Below are positions 10,306 to 19,565 of a stretch of 64,000 bases of DNA, in pieces (the stretch's first letter is position 1; every line of letters starts with the position of its first letter). Position numbers and translations under genes: made by a program. This stretch comes from Streptomyces sp. NBC_01241 (GTDB lineage: Bacteria > Actinomycetota > Actinomycetes > Streptomycetales > Streptomycetaceae), in NCBI RefSeq assembly GCF_041435435.1, contig NZ_CP108494.1:6916501-6980500 (forward strand), written 5' to 3'. The notes below the pieces were generated by a model. The model made no database searches. It saw only the letters and a program-made list of their open reading frames with translations, and was not told the origin of the DNA.

Positions 10306-11208
10306 GTGAGCCTGCGACAGATGGAGTACTTCCTCACGGTCGTCGAGGCGTCGTCGTTCACCCGGGCCGCCGAACTCCTCCATGTCACCCAGCCCGCGCT
10401 CTCCCACCAGATCAAGGCCCTGGAGAAGACCGTCGGCGGTGCCCTGCTGGAACGGCTGCCGCGGGGCGTGCGGCTGACGCCGATGGGCCGTGCCTTCCTG
10501 CCGCACGCCGAGCGCTCCGTACGCAGCGCCGCGCAGGCCCGGCGCGCGGCCAGGGCGGCGGCGGGGGCGGAGGGCGGCGAACTGCACATCGCGACGGTGC
10601 ACGCGGTGGCCGTCGGTATCCTCCCGGACGTCTTCGCCCGCTGGCGCCGGGCGCACCCCGGGGTCGCTCTCGTCCTCCACGAGTACGCCACCACGGAGGC
10701 CCTGGAGGAACAGATCGAACGCGGCACCGCCGACCTGGCCGTCGGCCCGCCGCCCGCGCACTGGCCGGGACCCGTCGTCCAGGTCGGCGAGGAGGAGATC
10801 GTCCTGGTCGTTCCGTTCGACGACCGGCTCGCCGGACGCACTTCAATCCGCCTCCAGGAGCTGGCCGACCGTCCCTGGGTGCGCTGCGCGATGGAGCCCG
10901 TAGTGCAGGGCCGGGCATTCCTGGACTGGGCCTGCGGCCGGGCCGGCTTCACGCCCCGTACGGCGGTGCGCACCGAACACACCTCGACAGCGGTACGGAT
11001 GGCCGCGGCCGGAGTCGGAGTCGCCGCGGCGCCCGTACACGTGGTCGGGGGAGCGGTCGGCGAGGACTGCGCGGTGCTCGCCGTCGACCCGCCGTGGCGA
11101 CGTCGACTGGCGGTCTTCTCCCGCGTCGAGCTCACCGGGGCCGCCGCCGCGTTCACGGAGCTGCTCGGCGCCTCCGGGCCGTTCTGCCTTCCGTCGACCG
11201 CGGACTGA
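10306..11208 (+). CDS. LysR-family transcriptional regulator
   Basis: LysR-type regulator of 300 residues. The N-terminal winged HTH (LRQMEYFLTVVEASSFTRAA, HVTQPALSHQIKALEK) is followed by a periplasmic-binding-protein-like effector domain (GELHIATVHAVAVGILPDVF and onward). GTG 10306 is chosen because the HTH begins directly after it. It is divergent from the lpdA-like gene, the usual LysR arrangement for regulating the neighbour and itself. Effector unknown. Confidence 0.93.
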   Translation: MSLRQMEYFLTVVEASSFTRAAELLHVTQPALSHQIKALEKTVGGALLERLPRGVRLTPMGRAFLPHAERSVRSAAQARRAARAAAGAEGGELHIATVHAVAVGILPDVFARWRRAHPGVALVLHEYATTEALEEQIERGTADLAVGPPPAHWPGPVVQVGEEEIVLVVPFDDRLAGRTSIRLQELADRPWVRCAMEPVVQGRAFLDWACGRAGFTPRTAVRTEHTSTAVRMAAAGVGVAAAPVHVVGGAVGEDCAVLAVDPPWRRRLAVFSRVELTGAAAAFTELLGASGPFCLPSTAD

Positions 11209-11263
11209 GCCACGGCCCGTACGGGCGTGCCACCATCACCCGGATGGACTCGGCCGGCCGGGG

Positions 11264-11293
11264 GCCCGGCAGGGAGTGCGCGCCCTGCCGGGC
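11264..11293. terminator. Bidirectional terminator between LysR gene and treY
   Basis: Perfect 11-bp stem GCCCGGCAGGG / CCCTGCCGGGC with an 8-nt loop, lying between two convergent stop codons. A second hairpin (GGGCGGA / TCCGCCC) follows at about 11313-11331. There are no U-runs, as is common in Streptomyces. Confidence 0.8.
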
Positions 11294-11348
11294 GCGATGC
11301 CCCGGCTCCGCTGGGCGGACGGCTTCCGCCCGGCCGGCACCGGGCTGC

Positions 11349-13745
11349 TCACCCGCGGCCCGCGGGCCCTTCTCGTCCGACCCGGCTGAGCAGCGCCACC
11401 GGCCGTTCGGCGAACAGGTCGGCCGCTGCGACCGTGGCCCCGGTGAACTTCCGGCCCGCTGCCAGCAGATCGGTCCACGGCCCGTCGTCCGGCAGCGTCA
11501 GCTCCGTCCCGCGCCAGCCGCCCGACTCCGCCAGCCGCAACGACAGCCTGGTCACCGCCGTGACCACCTCGCCCGAACGGCAGAAGGCCAGACAGTGTGC
11601 GGCCGCCGGACCCTGCGCGCTCAGTGGGGTGTACGTTCCCGACTCGCCGAACAGCTCCGGCCGTTCGCGCCGCAGCCGCAGCGCGACCGCCGTGAGTTCG
11701 CCCTTCTCGCCGGACGGCCCGCCCTCGGACGGGTGGCGAAACGGCCGCCGGTTGTCCGGGTCGACCAGCGCCACGTACTCCCGTTCCGTGCCCTGATACA
11801 GGTCCGGCACACCCGGCATCGTCATCTGCACCAGCGCCGCGCCGAGCACATTGGCCCGTACGTACGCATCGAGCGTGCCCGCGAACCGCTCCAGCGCCTC
11901 CCGCACCGGACCGTTGCCCGCGGCCGGCCCCGCCGCCACGAAGTCCGTCACCGCCCGCTCGTACGCCGGATCCGGCTCCGTCCAACTGGTGAAGAGCCCG
12001 GCCTCGCGGACCGCCTTCAGCAGTGCGGGCTCCAGCCGCCCCGCCATCTCGCGGGCCGGCAGCTTCGCGCAGCCGTACGCCGTCTGCCAGGCCTGCCAGG
12101 CCAGTTGTGCGTCGGGCGCGGCCGCGGGAGTCACCCGGTCCAGCTCCACCAGCAGCCAGGACCACTGTTCCGGGCACTCCGTCAGCACCGCGAGCCGAGC
12201 CCGTACATCGGCGCTCCGCTTGGTGTCGTGGGTGGTCAGCGCCGTGCCCGTGGTCGGCCAGTCGCGCGCCAGCCGGGCGCAGAACGCGTGGAACTCCTCC
12301 GGCGTCACCGCCGGATGCCCGGGATCGCCGCCCACCTCGTTCGCCGAGATCAGCGGCACGTACCGGTAGAACGCCGTGTCCTCGACCGATTTCGCGCGCA
12401 ACGCCGAAGCGGTCTGGGCGAACCGGGCGCAGAAGGCGGCCCGGTCGGGCCCCTCGCCCAGCCGCCCCAGCGCCAGCTCCCGCACCACATCGACGGCCGA
12501 CGCCTCCTCGGGAACGGCGAACACCGCCTTCGCGTCCGCCACGGCCCCGTCCGGGAGCGTCGCCCGGGCCGTCTCCGTGCAGGGGCCACCGGCCGATACG
12601 TAGGGGCGGTAGACGGGTACGCGTACGAGCAGTTCGCGCACGGCGGTGTGCAGCGCCCACGGGGCATGGTCCCGCAGCGCGGGGTCCTCGGCGCAGACGC
12701 GTACCGCGAGCCGGGTCAGCAGCGCGGTCTCGGCGGCCAGTTCATGGGTCACCACCCGGTACGCGGCCCGCCGCACGGTCGCCTTCCAGTCGCCACCGCG
12801 GTCCCCGGCCGGTCCCGAGTACTCCCGGTAGCGGCCGATCAGCTCCGCCGCACCCATCGGATCGACGAAGAGGCCGTCGATCCGGTGCAGCGCGTCGTAC
12901 CCCGTCGTCCCGGCGACCGCCCAGTCCGCGGGCAGCGGCTCGGCCCCCGTGAGGATCTTCTCCACCACCGTCCACCGCCCGCCGGTCGCCTCCGAGAGCC
13001 GCTCCAGGTAGGCCGCGGGATCGACGAGCCCGTCGGGGTGGTCGATGCGCAGACCGTCGACGACCCCGTCCCGGACCAGTTCGAGGATCTTGCCGTGGGT
13101 GGCGGCGAAGACCTCGGGATCCTCCACCCGCACTCCGATGAGGTCGGAGATGGTGAAGAACCGGCGGTAGTTCAGCTCCGTACGGGCCAGCCGCCACCAG
13201 CCGAGCCGGTAGTGCTGGGCATCCAGCAGTTCGGACATCGGCAGCTGGGCGGTGCCGGTCCGGAGCGGGAACTCCTGCTCGCCGTGGCGCAGCACCTCCC
13301 CGTCGACCTGGAGCCTGTCGAGCTCGACGCCGATCGGCCCGGCGAGCACCGGCAGCAGCACCTTGCCACCGCCCGCCGCCCAGTCGATGTCGAACCAGCG
13401 GGCGTACGGGGACGCGGCGCCCTCGCGCAGCACCTCCCACAGCGCGTGGTTGAGGCGGGGCATCGCGGCCATGTGGTTCGGCACGAGGTCCACGATCAGC
13501 CCGAGCCCGTGCTCACGCGCCGTACGGGCCAGCTCCCGCAGCCCCTCCTCCCCGCCGAGTTCGGCGCGCACCCGGCCGTGGTCGACGACGTCGTACCCGT
13601 GTCTGGAACCGGGTACGGCTTCGAGGACCGGCGACAGATGCAGATGGGAGACGCCGAGCGCGGCGAGATACGGCACGGCCTGTCCGGCGGCCGAGAACGG
13701 GAAGTCCGGCTGGAGCTGGAGCCGGTAGGTGGCGGTGGGCGTCAT
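11349..13745 (-). CDS. treY: Maltooligosyl trehalose synthase TreY
   Basis: GH13 enzyme that isomerises the reducing-end alpha-1,4 bond of maltooligosaccharides to alpha,alpha-1,1, the first step of TreY-TreZ trehalose synthesis. The 798-residue protein shows the GH13 regions with TreY features: YRLQLQPDFPF at the N-terminus, LIVDLVPNHMA (region I), GLRIDHPDGLVDP (region II), WTVVEKIL (region III, Glu) and LTTHDTKRSADVRAR (region IV). It is encoded 89 bp downstream of treX on the same strand. treZ is not in the window, since the next gene is a convergent LysR regulator, so the pathway would need treZ elsewhere. Confidence 0.95.
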   Translation of the reverse strand: MTPTATYRLQLQPDFPFSAAGQAVPYLAALGVSHLHLSPVLEAVPGSRHGYDVVDHGRVRAELGGEEGLRELARTAREHGLGLIVDLVPNHMAAMPRLNHALWEVLREGAASPYARWFDIDWAAGGGKVLLPVLAGPIGVELDRLQVDGEVLRHGEQEFPLRTGTAQLPMSELLDAQHYRLGWWRLARTELNYRRFFTISDLIGVRVEDPEVFAATHGKILELVRDGVVDGLRIDHPDGLVDPAAYLERLSEATGGRWTVVEKILTGAEPLPADWAVAGTTGYDALHRIDGLFVDPMGAAELIGRYREYSGPAGDRGGDWKATVRRAAYRVVTHELAAETALLTRLAVRVCAEDPALRDHAPWALHTAVRELLVRVPVYRPYVSAGGPCTETARATLPDGAVADAKAVFAVPEEASAVDVVRELALGRLGEGPDRAAFCARFAQTASALRAKSVEDTAFYRYVPLISANEVGGDPGHPAVTPEEFHAFCARLARDWPTTGTALTTHDTKRSADVRARLAVLTECPEQWSWLLVELDRVTPAAAPDAQLAWQAWQTAYGCAKLPAREMAGRLEPALLKAVREAGLFTSWTEPDPAYERAVTDFVAAGPAAGNGPVREALERFAGTLDAYVRANVLGAALVQMTMPGVPDLYQGTEREYVALVDPDNRRPFRHPSEGGPSGEKGELTAVALRLRRERPELFGESGTYTPLSAQGPAAAHCLAFCRSGEVVTAVTRLSLRLAESGGWRGTELTLPDDGPWTDLLAAGRKFTGATVAAADLFAERPVALLSRVGREGPAGRG

Positions 13746-13834
13746 GCGCCGTTACGTACCCAGACTGCGGCCTTCTGTGTCACGGAACGCGGCAAAGGGC
13801 TCGACCGGCGGTGTCGCCGGCCGCCGGCCGGGAC

Positions 13835-16009
13835 CTACGCGGGCCGCTGCAGCACCGCCAGGCTCCGCCCGGCCAGCGTCACCCGTTCGCCCGCCGCCAC
13901 CTTCGGCCCCGAGCCGGGAAGAACCCCCGCGGGACGTGCCGTGTCGACCACCACCAGCCACTGCCGGCCGTGATTCACCGGAACGGAGAAGTCCAGCGTC
14001 TCGGCGCTCGCATTGAACATCAGCAGGAACGAGTCGTCGGAGATCCGCTCGCCGCGCGGGCCCGGTTCCGAGATCGCGTGGCCGTTGAGAAAGACCGTCA
14101 GCGCCCTGGCGTGCGCGGCCTGCCAGTCCCGCTGCGTCATCTCGCGGCCCTCGGGCGTGAACCACGCGATGTCCGAGAGCTCGTCGTGCGTGCCCTCGAC
14201 CGGCCGCCCGTGGAAGAACCGGCGGCGCCGGAAGACCGGATGGTCGCGGCGGAGCCAGACCATCGCCCGGGTGAACTCCAGCAGGCTGCTGCCCAGGCCG
14301 TCCCCCTCGGCGCAAGCATCCCCGTCCGCGTCGTCCGTGTCGTCAGCCGCGGCCTCGGCCGGGTCGGGCCAGTGCACCCACGACAACTCGTTGTCCTGGC
14401 AGTACGCGTTGTTGTTGCCCCGCTGTGTGCGCGCGAATTCGTCGCCGTGGCTCAGCATCGGCACGCCCTGCGACAGCATCAGCGTGGCGATGAAGTTCCG
14501 CATCTGCCGCATCCGCAGCTCCAGCACCTCCGGCTGGTCCGTATCGCCCTCCGCGCCGCAGTTCCACGACCGGTTGTGGCTCTCGCCGTCCCGGTTGCCC
14601 TCGCCGTTCGCCTCGTTGTGCTTGTCGTTGTACGAGACCAGGTCGTGCAGCGTGAACCCGTCGTGGCAGGTGGTGAAGTTGATCGAGGCGAGCGGCCGCC
14701 GCCCGTCGTCCTGGTAGAGGTCCGACGAGCCGGTCAGCCGCCCGGCGAACTCGGCGAGGGTCCTCGGCTCGCCCCGCCACAGGTCCCGGACGGTGTCCCG
14801 GTACTTGCCGTTCCACTCCGTCCACAGCGGCGGGAAGTTCCCCACCTGATAGCCGCCCTCGCCCACGTCCCACGGTTCGGCGATCAGTTTCACCTGGCTG
14901 ACCACCGGGTCCTGCTGCACCAGATCGAAGAACGACGACAGCCGGTCCACCTCGTGGAACTGCCGGGCCAGGGTGGCCGCCAGATCGAAGCGAAACCCGT
15001 CCACGTGCATGTCCGTGACCCAGTACCGCAAGGAGTCCATGATCAGCTGGAGCACGTGCGGCGACCGCATCAGCAGGGAGTTGCCGGTCCCGGTGGTGTC
15101 CATGTAGTACCGCTGGTCGTCCGCGAGCCGGTAGTACGAGGCGTTGTCCAGGCCCCGGAAGGAGAGCGTCGGACCCAGGTGGTTGCCCTCCGCGGTGTGG
15201 TTGTAGACCACGTCGAGGATCACCTCGATGCCCGCCTGATGCAGTGCCCGTACGGCCTGCTTGAACTCCAGCACCTGCTCACCGCGGTCGCCCCAGGAGG
15301 CGTACGCGTTGTGCGGGGCGAAGAAGCCGATGGTGTTGTAACCCCAGTAATTGGCCAGCCCCGCGTCCGCCAGCCGGTGGTCCTTGACGAACTGGTGCAC
15401 CGGCATCAATTCGATCGCCGTGACACCCAGTTCCGTCAGGTGGGCGATCACCTCCGGATGGGCCAGCCCCGCGTACGTCCCGCGCAGCTCCTTCGGCAGC
15501 GCCGGATGGAGCATCGTCAGGCCCTTCACATGGGCCTCGTAGATCACGGTGCGGTGGTAGTCCGTACGGGGCCGCCGGTCGTCGCCCCAGTCGAAGTACG
15601 GGTTGACCACGACCGAGGTCATGGTGTGGGGCGCCGAGTCGAGATCGTTGCGCGCGTCGGGCCGGCCGAACGGATAGCCGTACACCGCCTCGCCCCACCG
15701 GATCTGCCCCGCGACGGCCCTGGCATACGGGTCGAGCAGCAGTTTGGCCGAATTGCAGCGGACGCCGCGCTCCGGTTCGTACGGGCCATGGACCCTGAAT
15801 CCGTACCGCTGACCGGGCATCACCCCGGGTAGATAGGCATGGCGGACAAATGCATCGGTCTCCCTGAGTTCCACCGCCGTCTCGGAACCGTCGTCGTGCA
15901 GCAGGCACAACTCGATTCGGTGGGAGGCCTCCGAGAAGACCGCGAAGTTGGTCCCGGCGCCGTCGTACGTGGCACCGAGCGGATACGCCTGTCCCGGCCA
16001 GACCTGCAT
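13835..16009 (-). CDS. glgX: Glycogen debranching enzyme GlgX/TreX
   Basis: GH13 isoamylase-type debranching enzyme that hydrolyses alpha-1,6 branches of glycogen, giving linear maltooligosaccharides for TreY. It has an N-terminal CBM48-like domain (YPLGATYDGAGTNFAVFSE). The catalytic regions are VILDVVYNHTAEG, VDGFRFDLAATLAR, VKLIAEPWDVG (acid/base Glu) and FTTCHDGFTLHDLVSYNDKH. The C-terminus has the usual all-beta domain. The 724-residue length is typical. An acidic insertion ADDTDDADGDACAEGDG lies near residue 555. Followed by treY, forming a glycogen-to-trehalose pair. Confidence 0.95.
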   Translation of the reverse strand: MQVWPGQAYPLGATYDGAGTNFAVFSEASHRIELCLLHDDGSETAVELRETDAFVRHAYLPGVMPGQRYGFRVHGPYEPERGVRCNSAKLLLDPYARAVAGQIRWGEAVYGYPFGRPDARNDLDSAPHTMTSVVVNPYFDWGDDRRPRTDYHRTVIYEAHVKGLTMLHPALPKELRGTYAGLAHPEVIAHLTELGVTAIELMPVHQFVKDHRLADAGLANYWGYNTIGFFAPHNAYASWGDRGEQVLEFKQAVRALHQAGIEVILDVVYNHTAEGNHLGPTLSFRGLDNASYYRLADDQRYYMDTTGTGNSLLMRSPHVLQLIMDSLRYWVTDMHVDGFRFDLAATLARQFHEVDRLSSFFDLVQQDPVVSQVKLIAEPWDVGEGGYQVGNFPPLWTEWNGKYRDTVRDLWRGEPRTLAEFAGRLTGSSDLYQDDGRRPLASINFTTCHDGFTLHDLVSYNDKHNEANGEGNRDGESHNRSWNCGAEGDTDQPEVLELRMRQMRNFIATLMLSQGVPMLSHGDEFARTQRGNNNAYCQDNELSWVHWPDPAEAAADDTDDADGDACAEGDGLGSSLLEFTRAMVWLRRDHPVFRRRRFFHGRPVEGTHDELSDIAWFTPEGREMTQRDWQAAHARALTVFLNGHAISEPGPRGERISDDSFLLMFNASAETLDFSVPVNHGRQWLVVVDTARPAGVLPGSGPKVAAGERVTLAGRSLAVLQRPA

Positions 16010-16366
16010 AGGTTCGACTCTTCCACTTCTGATCCGGGTGTCTGGGGCTTTCGGGCTGTTTGTGCCAGATCTTCCCCGAAAGTGGTGCGGCTGCCTAGGA
16101 CGTCGCGCGGTCCGGTCAACATCGGGCCTCTCCGTGTCGCCCGGAACGGGAATCAGGGGTGCTGAGCCGGTCGTGGGCCGGGTGCGGAGCCCCGGGCGGG
16201 GTGCCCAATCACTATGAATCCGCTCACTACGGCAGATCTCGCACCCGGGAACGTGCTTATGTCACAGGGGAGTTGACGAAGCAGCCTGCGCATCCTGCTG
16301 CACCGGATCCCGCTCGCGGAGTACCCTTCCTTGATCGTTGGTGGGGGAGTGGAAGGCGGTGCGCGG
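16010..16366. other. Divergent intergenic region (357 bp)
   Basis: Lies between glgX/treX (minus) and the HEPN-type gene (plus) and should hold both promoters. I see no repeat, strong hairpin or convincing small gene. A frame open from TTG 16331 joins the downstream gene but is probably not translated. Confidence 0.6.
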
Positions 16367-17599
16367 GTGAGCTCGGGAGGGTTCGAGCTGCCTCCAGGTG
16401 ACGCAGGTCACGAGGGGGAATCCACCGATGCCCCGCCCGGGGCGGTCTCACTTGCGCGGCCCATGGAGATCGGCGCGGAACTGGACTGGGGCGCGGACGC
16501 CTGGAGCGAGGTGCGTACGCGCGCCCAGCGGGCCGGGCGTGCCTACATCTGGCTGAATCTCGTGGAGCAGCGGCTGCGCGCCGTGGTCGGCGCGGTGCTC
16601 CGGCCCATCTACGAGCCGGTCCACGGCGAGGACTGGGTGGTGGCCGCCGCCGGGCCCGCCGGGCAGGAGTGGGTGCAGCGCGCCGTCGCCGTACGCGAGG
16701 TCTCCCGCCGCAAGGGCTATCTGCTGGACCCGGCCGACGACAACGTGCTGAGCTTCCTCACGCTGCCGCAGCTGCGCGAGCTGATGGTCCAGCACTGGCC
16801 GTGTTTCGAGCCGTACTTCGACGACCGGCGCGAGGTCGAGCTGGCGTTCGACGAGCTGGAGGTCGCCCGCAACGTGGTCTCCCGCAACCGGGCCCTGAAC
16901 GAGGCGGTCCTCGCCCAGGCCGAGCGCGCCTCGGCCCGGCTCCTGGAGATCCTGGGGAGCGGGGCGGCGGTCCCCTCCTCCGACCGGCTCCCGGTCGACG
17001 CCGTCGAGGAGCTGGTCGGTGACCGGTACGCGGATGTGGTCTCCGTCCACTCCGACCGGGTGCGGCTCCAGCGCCAGCTGCCCGCCGAGGACCTCTTCGG
17101 CGGTTCGCGCCGCCTCGACGCGATCGGCATCGGACTCAATCTGCTGGTGCAGAACTTCTCCGGCCGCCGGCTGATCCGGCTCGCCGAGTCGGGCTGCCGG
17201 GTCAGGCTCCTCTTCATCAACCCGGCGAGCAGCGCCGTCAAACGCCGTGAGCGGGAGCTGGGCCTGAAGAAGGGCGAGCTGAGCCGGTCGGTGGAGATGA
17301 ACATCCTCCATATGCGCCGGGTCCGCTCCAAGCTCCGCGATCCGGGCGCGTTCGAGATCCATGTCTTCGACGAGACGCCGCGCTTCACGGCCTATCTGGT
17401 GGACGGCGACGGGGCGGACGCGGTCGGGGTCGTCCAGACGTATCTGCGGCGCGCACGCGGCATGGAAGCGCCCGTGCTGGTGCTGCGGGGCGGCGGGCGC
17501 GCGGTGGTCCGGGCGGGGCAGGAGAACGAGCACGGGCTGTTCGAGACGTACCGCGAGGAGTTCGAGTCCGTGTGGGCGGACTCCCGGCCGGTCTCTTGA
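16367..17599 (+). CDS. SAV2148-type HEPN-domain protein
   Basis: A 410-residue conserved actinobacterial protein that I recognise as the SAV2148 family, described as containing a HEPN domain. Visible features are VSSGGFELPPGDAGHEGE at the start, an R-x4-H-like segment (RAVVGAVLRPIYEPVHGEDW), long amphipathic helices around residues 100-190 and a more beta-rich C-terminal half (CRVRLLFINPASS, FEIHVFDETPRFTAYLVDGDG). GTG 16367 follows a G-rich stretch (GGGGGAGTGGAAGG) and is preferred over TTG 16331. Cytoplasmic; function unknown. HEPN domains are often RNases or nucleotide-binding, but I cannot assign activity here. Confidence 0.75.
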   Translation: MSSGGFELPPGDAGHEGESTDAPPGAVSLARPMEIGAELDWGADAWSEVRTRAQRAGRAYIWLNLVEQRLRAVVGAVLRPIYEPVHGEDWVVAAAGPAGQEWVQRAVAVREVSRRKGYLLDPADDNVLSFLTLPQLRELMVQHWPCFEPYFDDRREVELAFDELEVARNVVSRNRALNEAVLAQAERASARLLEILGSGAAVPSSDRLPVDAVEELVGDRYADVVSVHSDRVRLQRQLPAEDLFGGSRRLDAIGIGLNLLVQNFSGRRLIRLAESGCRVRLLFINPASSAVKRRERELGLKKGELSRSVEMNILHMRRVRSKLRDPGAFEIHVFDETPRFTAYLVDGDGADAVGVVQTYLRRARGMEAPVLVLRGGGRAVVRAGQENEHGLFETYREEFESVWADSRPVS

Positions 17600-17747
17600 G
17601 GGGCTGTTTCCTGAGAAGTCGTTCCTGATGAGCCGTTGCCAGGCCGTCGCTCCCGAGAGCTGTCCATGAGGGGCTGCCGGTCCGTTGTCAGTGGTGCATG
17701 CGAGGGTGGTCATCACCTGGGGGAGAGCACCACGAAGGAGGTATGGG

Positions 17748-18476
17748 ATGAGTTGGCACCGGGAGGCGCTGGTCGGCTTCGACCTGGAGACGACGGGTAC
17801 GGAACCGCTGGAGGCCAGGATCGTGACAGCCGCGGTCGTCGGCGTCGGCGGCAGGGACGGGGAGCCGGTGCGGCAGGACACCTGGCTGGCGGATCCGGGC
17901 ATCCGGATTCCGGCACAGGCCTCGGCGATCCACGGCATCAGCAGCGAGCGGGCGGCGGCGGAGGGCCGGCCGGTGCGCGAGGTGGCCGACGAGATCGCCG
18001 AGACACTCACCGGCTACTGGCGCCAGGGGGTGCCGGTCGTCGCGTACAACGCGGCTTTCGACATCACGCTGCTGACGGCGGAATTGCGGCGGCACGGGCT
18101 GCCGTCGCTGAGTGACCGGCTCGGCGGGGCCGGGATCGGGCCGGTCATCGACCCGTACACCATCGACCGGGCCGTCGACCGCTACCGCAAGGGCAAGCGC
18201 ACCCTCGAAGCGGTCTGCGTCGAGTACGGAGTGGTGCACGGCGGAGCCCATGACGCGGGGGCGGACGCGCTGGCCGCGGTCCGGGTGGCGTACGCGATAG
18301 CCGAGCGGCACGGCTCGGTGGCCGAGCTGACCGCCGCCGAACTGCACGAGCGCCAGGTGGAGTGGTACGCGCAATGGGCGGCCGACTTCCAGCAGTTCCT
18401 GCGCCGCAAGGGCACGGCGGACGCGCTGATCGATGGCCACTGGCCCCTGCGCGAGCCGGCCCCGGTGACGGGCTGA
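17748..18476 (+). CDS. DEDDh-type 3'-5' exonuclease (DnaQ-like)
   Basis: A 242-residue stand-alone exonuclease of the DnaQ/epsilon superfamily. ExoI: LVGFDLETTGTEP. ExoII: VVAYNAAFDITLL. ExoIII: HDAGADALAAVRVA, with the His-five-residue-Asp spacing of the DEDDh class. Start ATG 17748 has a very good Shine-Dalgarno (GAAGGAGG). It ends in GHWPLREPAPVTG. Likely trims DNA or RNA 3' ends in repair or turnover; no polymerase gene is nearby. Converges with the phosphotransferase gene. Confidence 0.93.
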   Translation: MSWHREALVGFDLETTGTEPLEARIVTAAVVGVGGRDGEPVRQDTWLADPGIRIPAQASAIHGISSERAAAEGRPVREVADEIAETLTGYWRQGVPVVAYNAAFDITLLTAELRRHGLPSLSDRLGGAGIGPVIDPYTIDRAVDRYRKGKRTLEAVCVEYGVVHGGAHDAGADALAAVRVAYAIAERHGSVAELTAAELHERQVEWYAQWAADFQQFLRRKGTADALIDGHWPLREPAPVTG

Positions 18477-18538
18477 GGACGCAGCCGGCCCCGAGCCGGT
18501 CCGTGCTCGCGGGCGGTGCGGCGGCCACCGGACGACCC

Positions 18539-18569
18539 CGGACACCGGCGCTCCGGACCGGGGTGTCCG
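18539..18569. terminator. Convergent terminator hairpin
   Basis: CGGACACC (18539-18546) pairs with GGTGTCCG (18562-18569) between the convergent exonuclease and phosphotransferase genes. Confidence 0.65.
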
Positions 18570-18573
18570 CGTC

Positions 18574-19440
18574 CTAGAACGGATACCACCGCACCGTCGC
18601 GTCGCCGTCGCGCAGTGACGCCACCCGGCGGCGGAACTCCGCGAGCGCCTTCGGGTTGGTCGGCGCGTGCTGGGACACCCACGCGCAGCTGGCCGTCTCC
18701 CGCGCCCCGCGCAGCACCGCGCAGCCGTCCCATTCGCGGACGTCCCAGCCGTACACGGCGGTGAAGGCGTCGTACGCCCCGGCCGCCAGCCCGTACCGGT
18801 CCCGGGACAGGGCGAGCACCACCAGGTCGTGCTCGCGCAGATCGGCGGAGAAGGTCTCCAGATCGACCAGCACCGGCCCGTCCGGGCCGACGTGGACATT
18901 ACGGGGGAGGGCATCGCCATGGATCGGACCGGTCGGCAGATGGGGGACCAGCGCGGCCGCGGCCGTTGCGAAGCCGTCGCGGCGCTCACGCAGATAGTCG
19001 GCGTCGGCCGGGTCGATCGCATCGCCCGCGAGCCGTAGCCAGCGCTCGACCCCGCCCAGCAGCTCACGGCGCGGAAGGGTGAACCCGGCCGGCGCGGGCA
19101 ACGCGTGGACCAGGGTGAGCAGCCGCGCCAGATCCTGGGGCTCGGCCGGGCGTACGGCATCGGGCAGCCGGTGCCACAGCGTCACCGGGTGGCCCTCCAC
19201 CAGCCGCGCCCGGGGCTCGGCGGACCGCACGGCGGGGACCCCCGAGGCGGCCAGCCACTCGGCGACGGCCACCTCGCGCTCGGCCCGGTCGCGCAGTTCC
19301 GGGTTCCGCGCGGCGTCCCGGCCGATCTTGACCACCAGGTCGCCCACGGCGAACACCGCGTTCTCACCCAGCGCGAGCAGCTCCGCACCGCCGGACAGCC
19401 CGGCAGCGGTCAGCACCTCGCGCGCACACTTCTCGTTCAT
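18574..19440 (-). CDS. Aminoglycoside phosphotransferase (APH)-family protein
   Basis: Kinase-fold phosphotransferase of 288 residues. The Brenner motif GPIHGDALPRNVHV has the catalytic Asp and a metal-binding Asn, and VLVDLETFSADLREHDLVV has the DxD-like metal site. The N-lobe has an ATP-binding Lys in GDLVVKIGRD. Met at 19440 is chosen; an open frame to 19623 would run through the divergent promoter region. The family includes antibiotic kinases but also homoserine, choline and sugar kinases, so resistance should not be assumed. Confidence 0.85.
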   Translation of the reverse strand: MNEKCAREVLTAAGLSGGAELLALGENAVFAVGDLVVKIGRDAARNPELRDRAEREVAVAEWLAASGVPAVRSAEPRARLVEGHPVTLWHRLPDAVRPAEPQDLARLLTLVHALPAPAGFTLPRRELLGGVERWLRLAGDAIDPADADYLRERRDGFATAAAALVPHLPTGPIHGDALPRNVHVGPDGPVLVDLETFSADLREHDLVVLALSRDRYGLAAGAYDAFTAVYGWDVREWDGCAVLRGARETASCAWVSQHAPTNPKALAEFRRRVASLRDGDATVRWYPF

Positions 19441-19471
19441 GGCTCCGATTTTCGCATCCGTGCAGGCCCGC

Positions 19472-19500
19472 TTGACGAACCGATGGCCCGTCAGCACGAT
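19472..19500 (+). promoter_or_regulatory. Possible promoter of the sugar ABC operon
   Basis: TTGACG (19472-19477), 17-bp spacer, CACGAT (19495-19500), ahead of the permease start at 19566. The -10 is weak. No LacI- or DasR-type operator was recognised. Confidence 0.35.
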
Positions 19501-19565
19501 GACGAGGACCACCTGAGCGGCCAGAACGGTATGAAACCGATCGAATGACGCAAGGGGGCAAATTC

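Noticed and set aside
11297..11389. Short plus-strand ORF at the LysR/treY convergence
   Set aside because: Overlaps the treY 3' end and two terminator hairpins; no ribosome site or family.
10203..13973. Very long plus-strand open frame (over 1,200 codons) antisense to treY
   Set aside because: It is a GC-rich shadow: the protein is Arg/Pro/Gly-rich with no family pattern, while the minus strand encodes a complete TreY and the start overlaps the LysR gene.
16448..18010. Long minus-strand frame opposite the HEPN-type gene
   Set aside because: Low-complexity Asp/Val/Arg translation without motifs; the plus strand holds recognisable proteins with ribosome sites.
18574..19440. Aminoglycoside resistance gene
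   Set aside because: Only the general kinase motifs are visible; the family contains many metabolic kinases and nothing nearby suggests antibiotic resistance.
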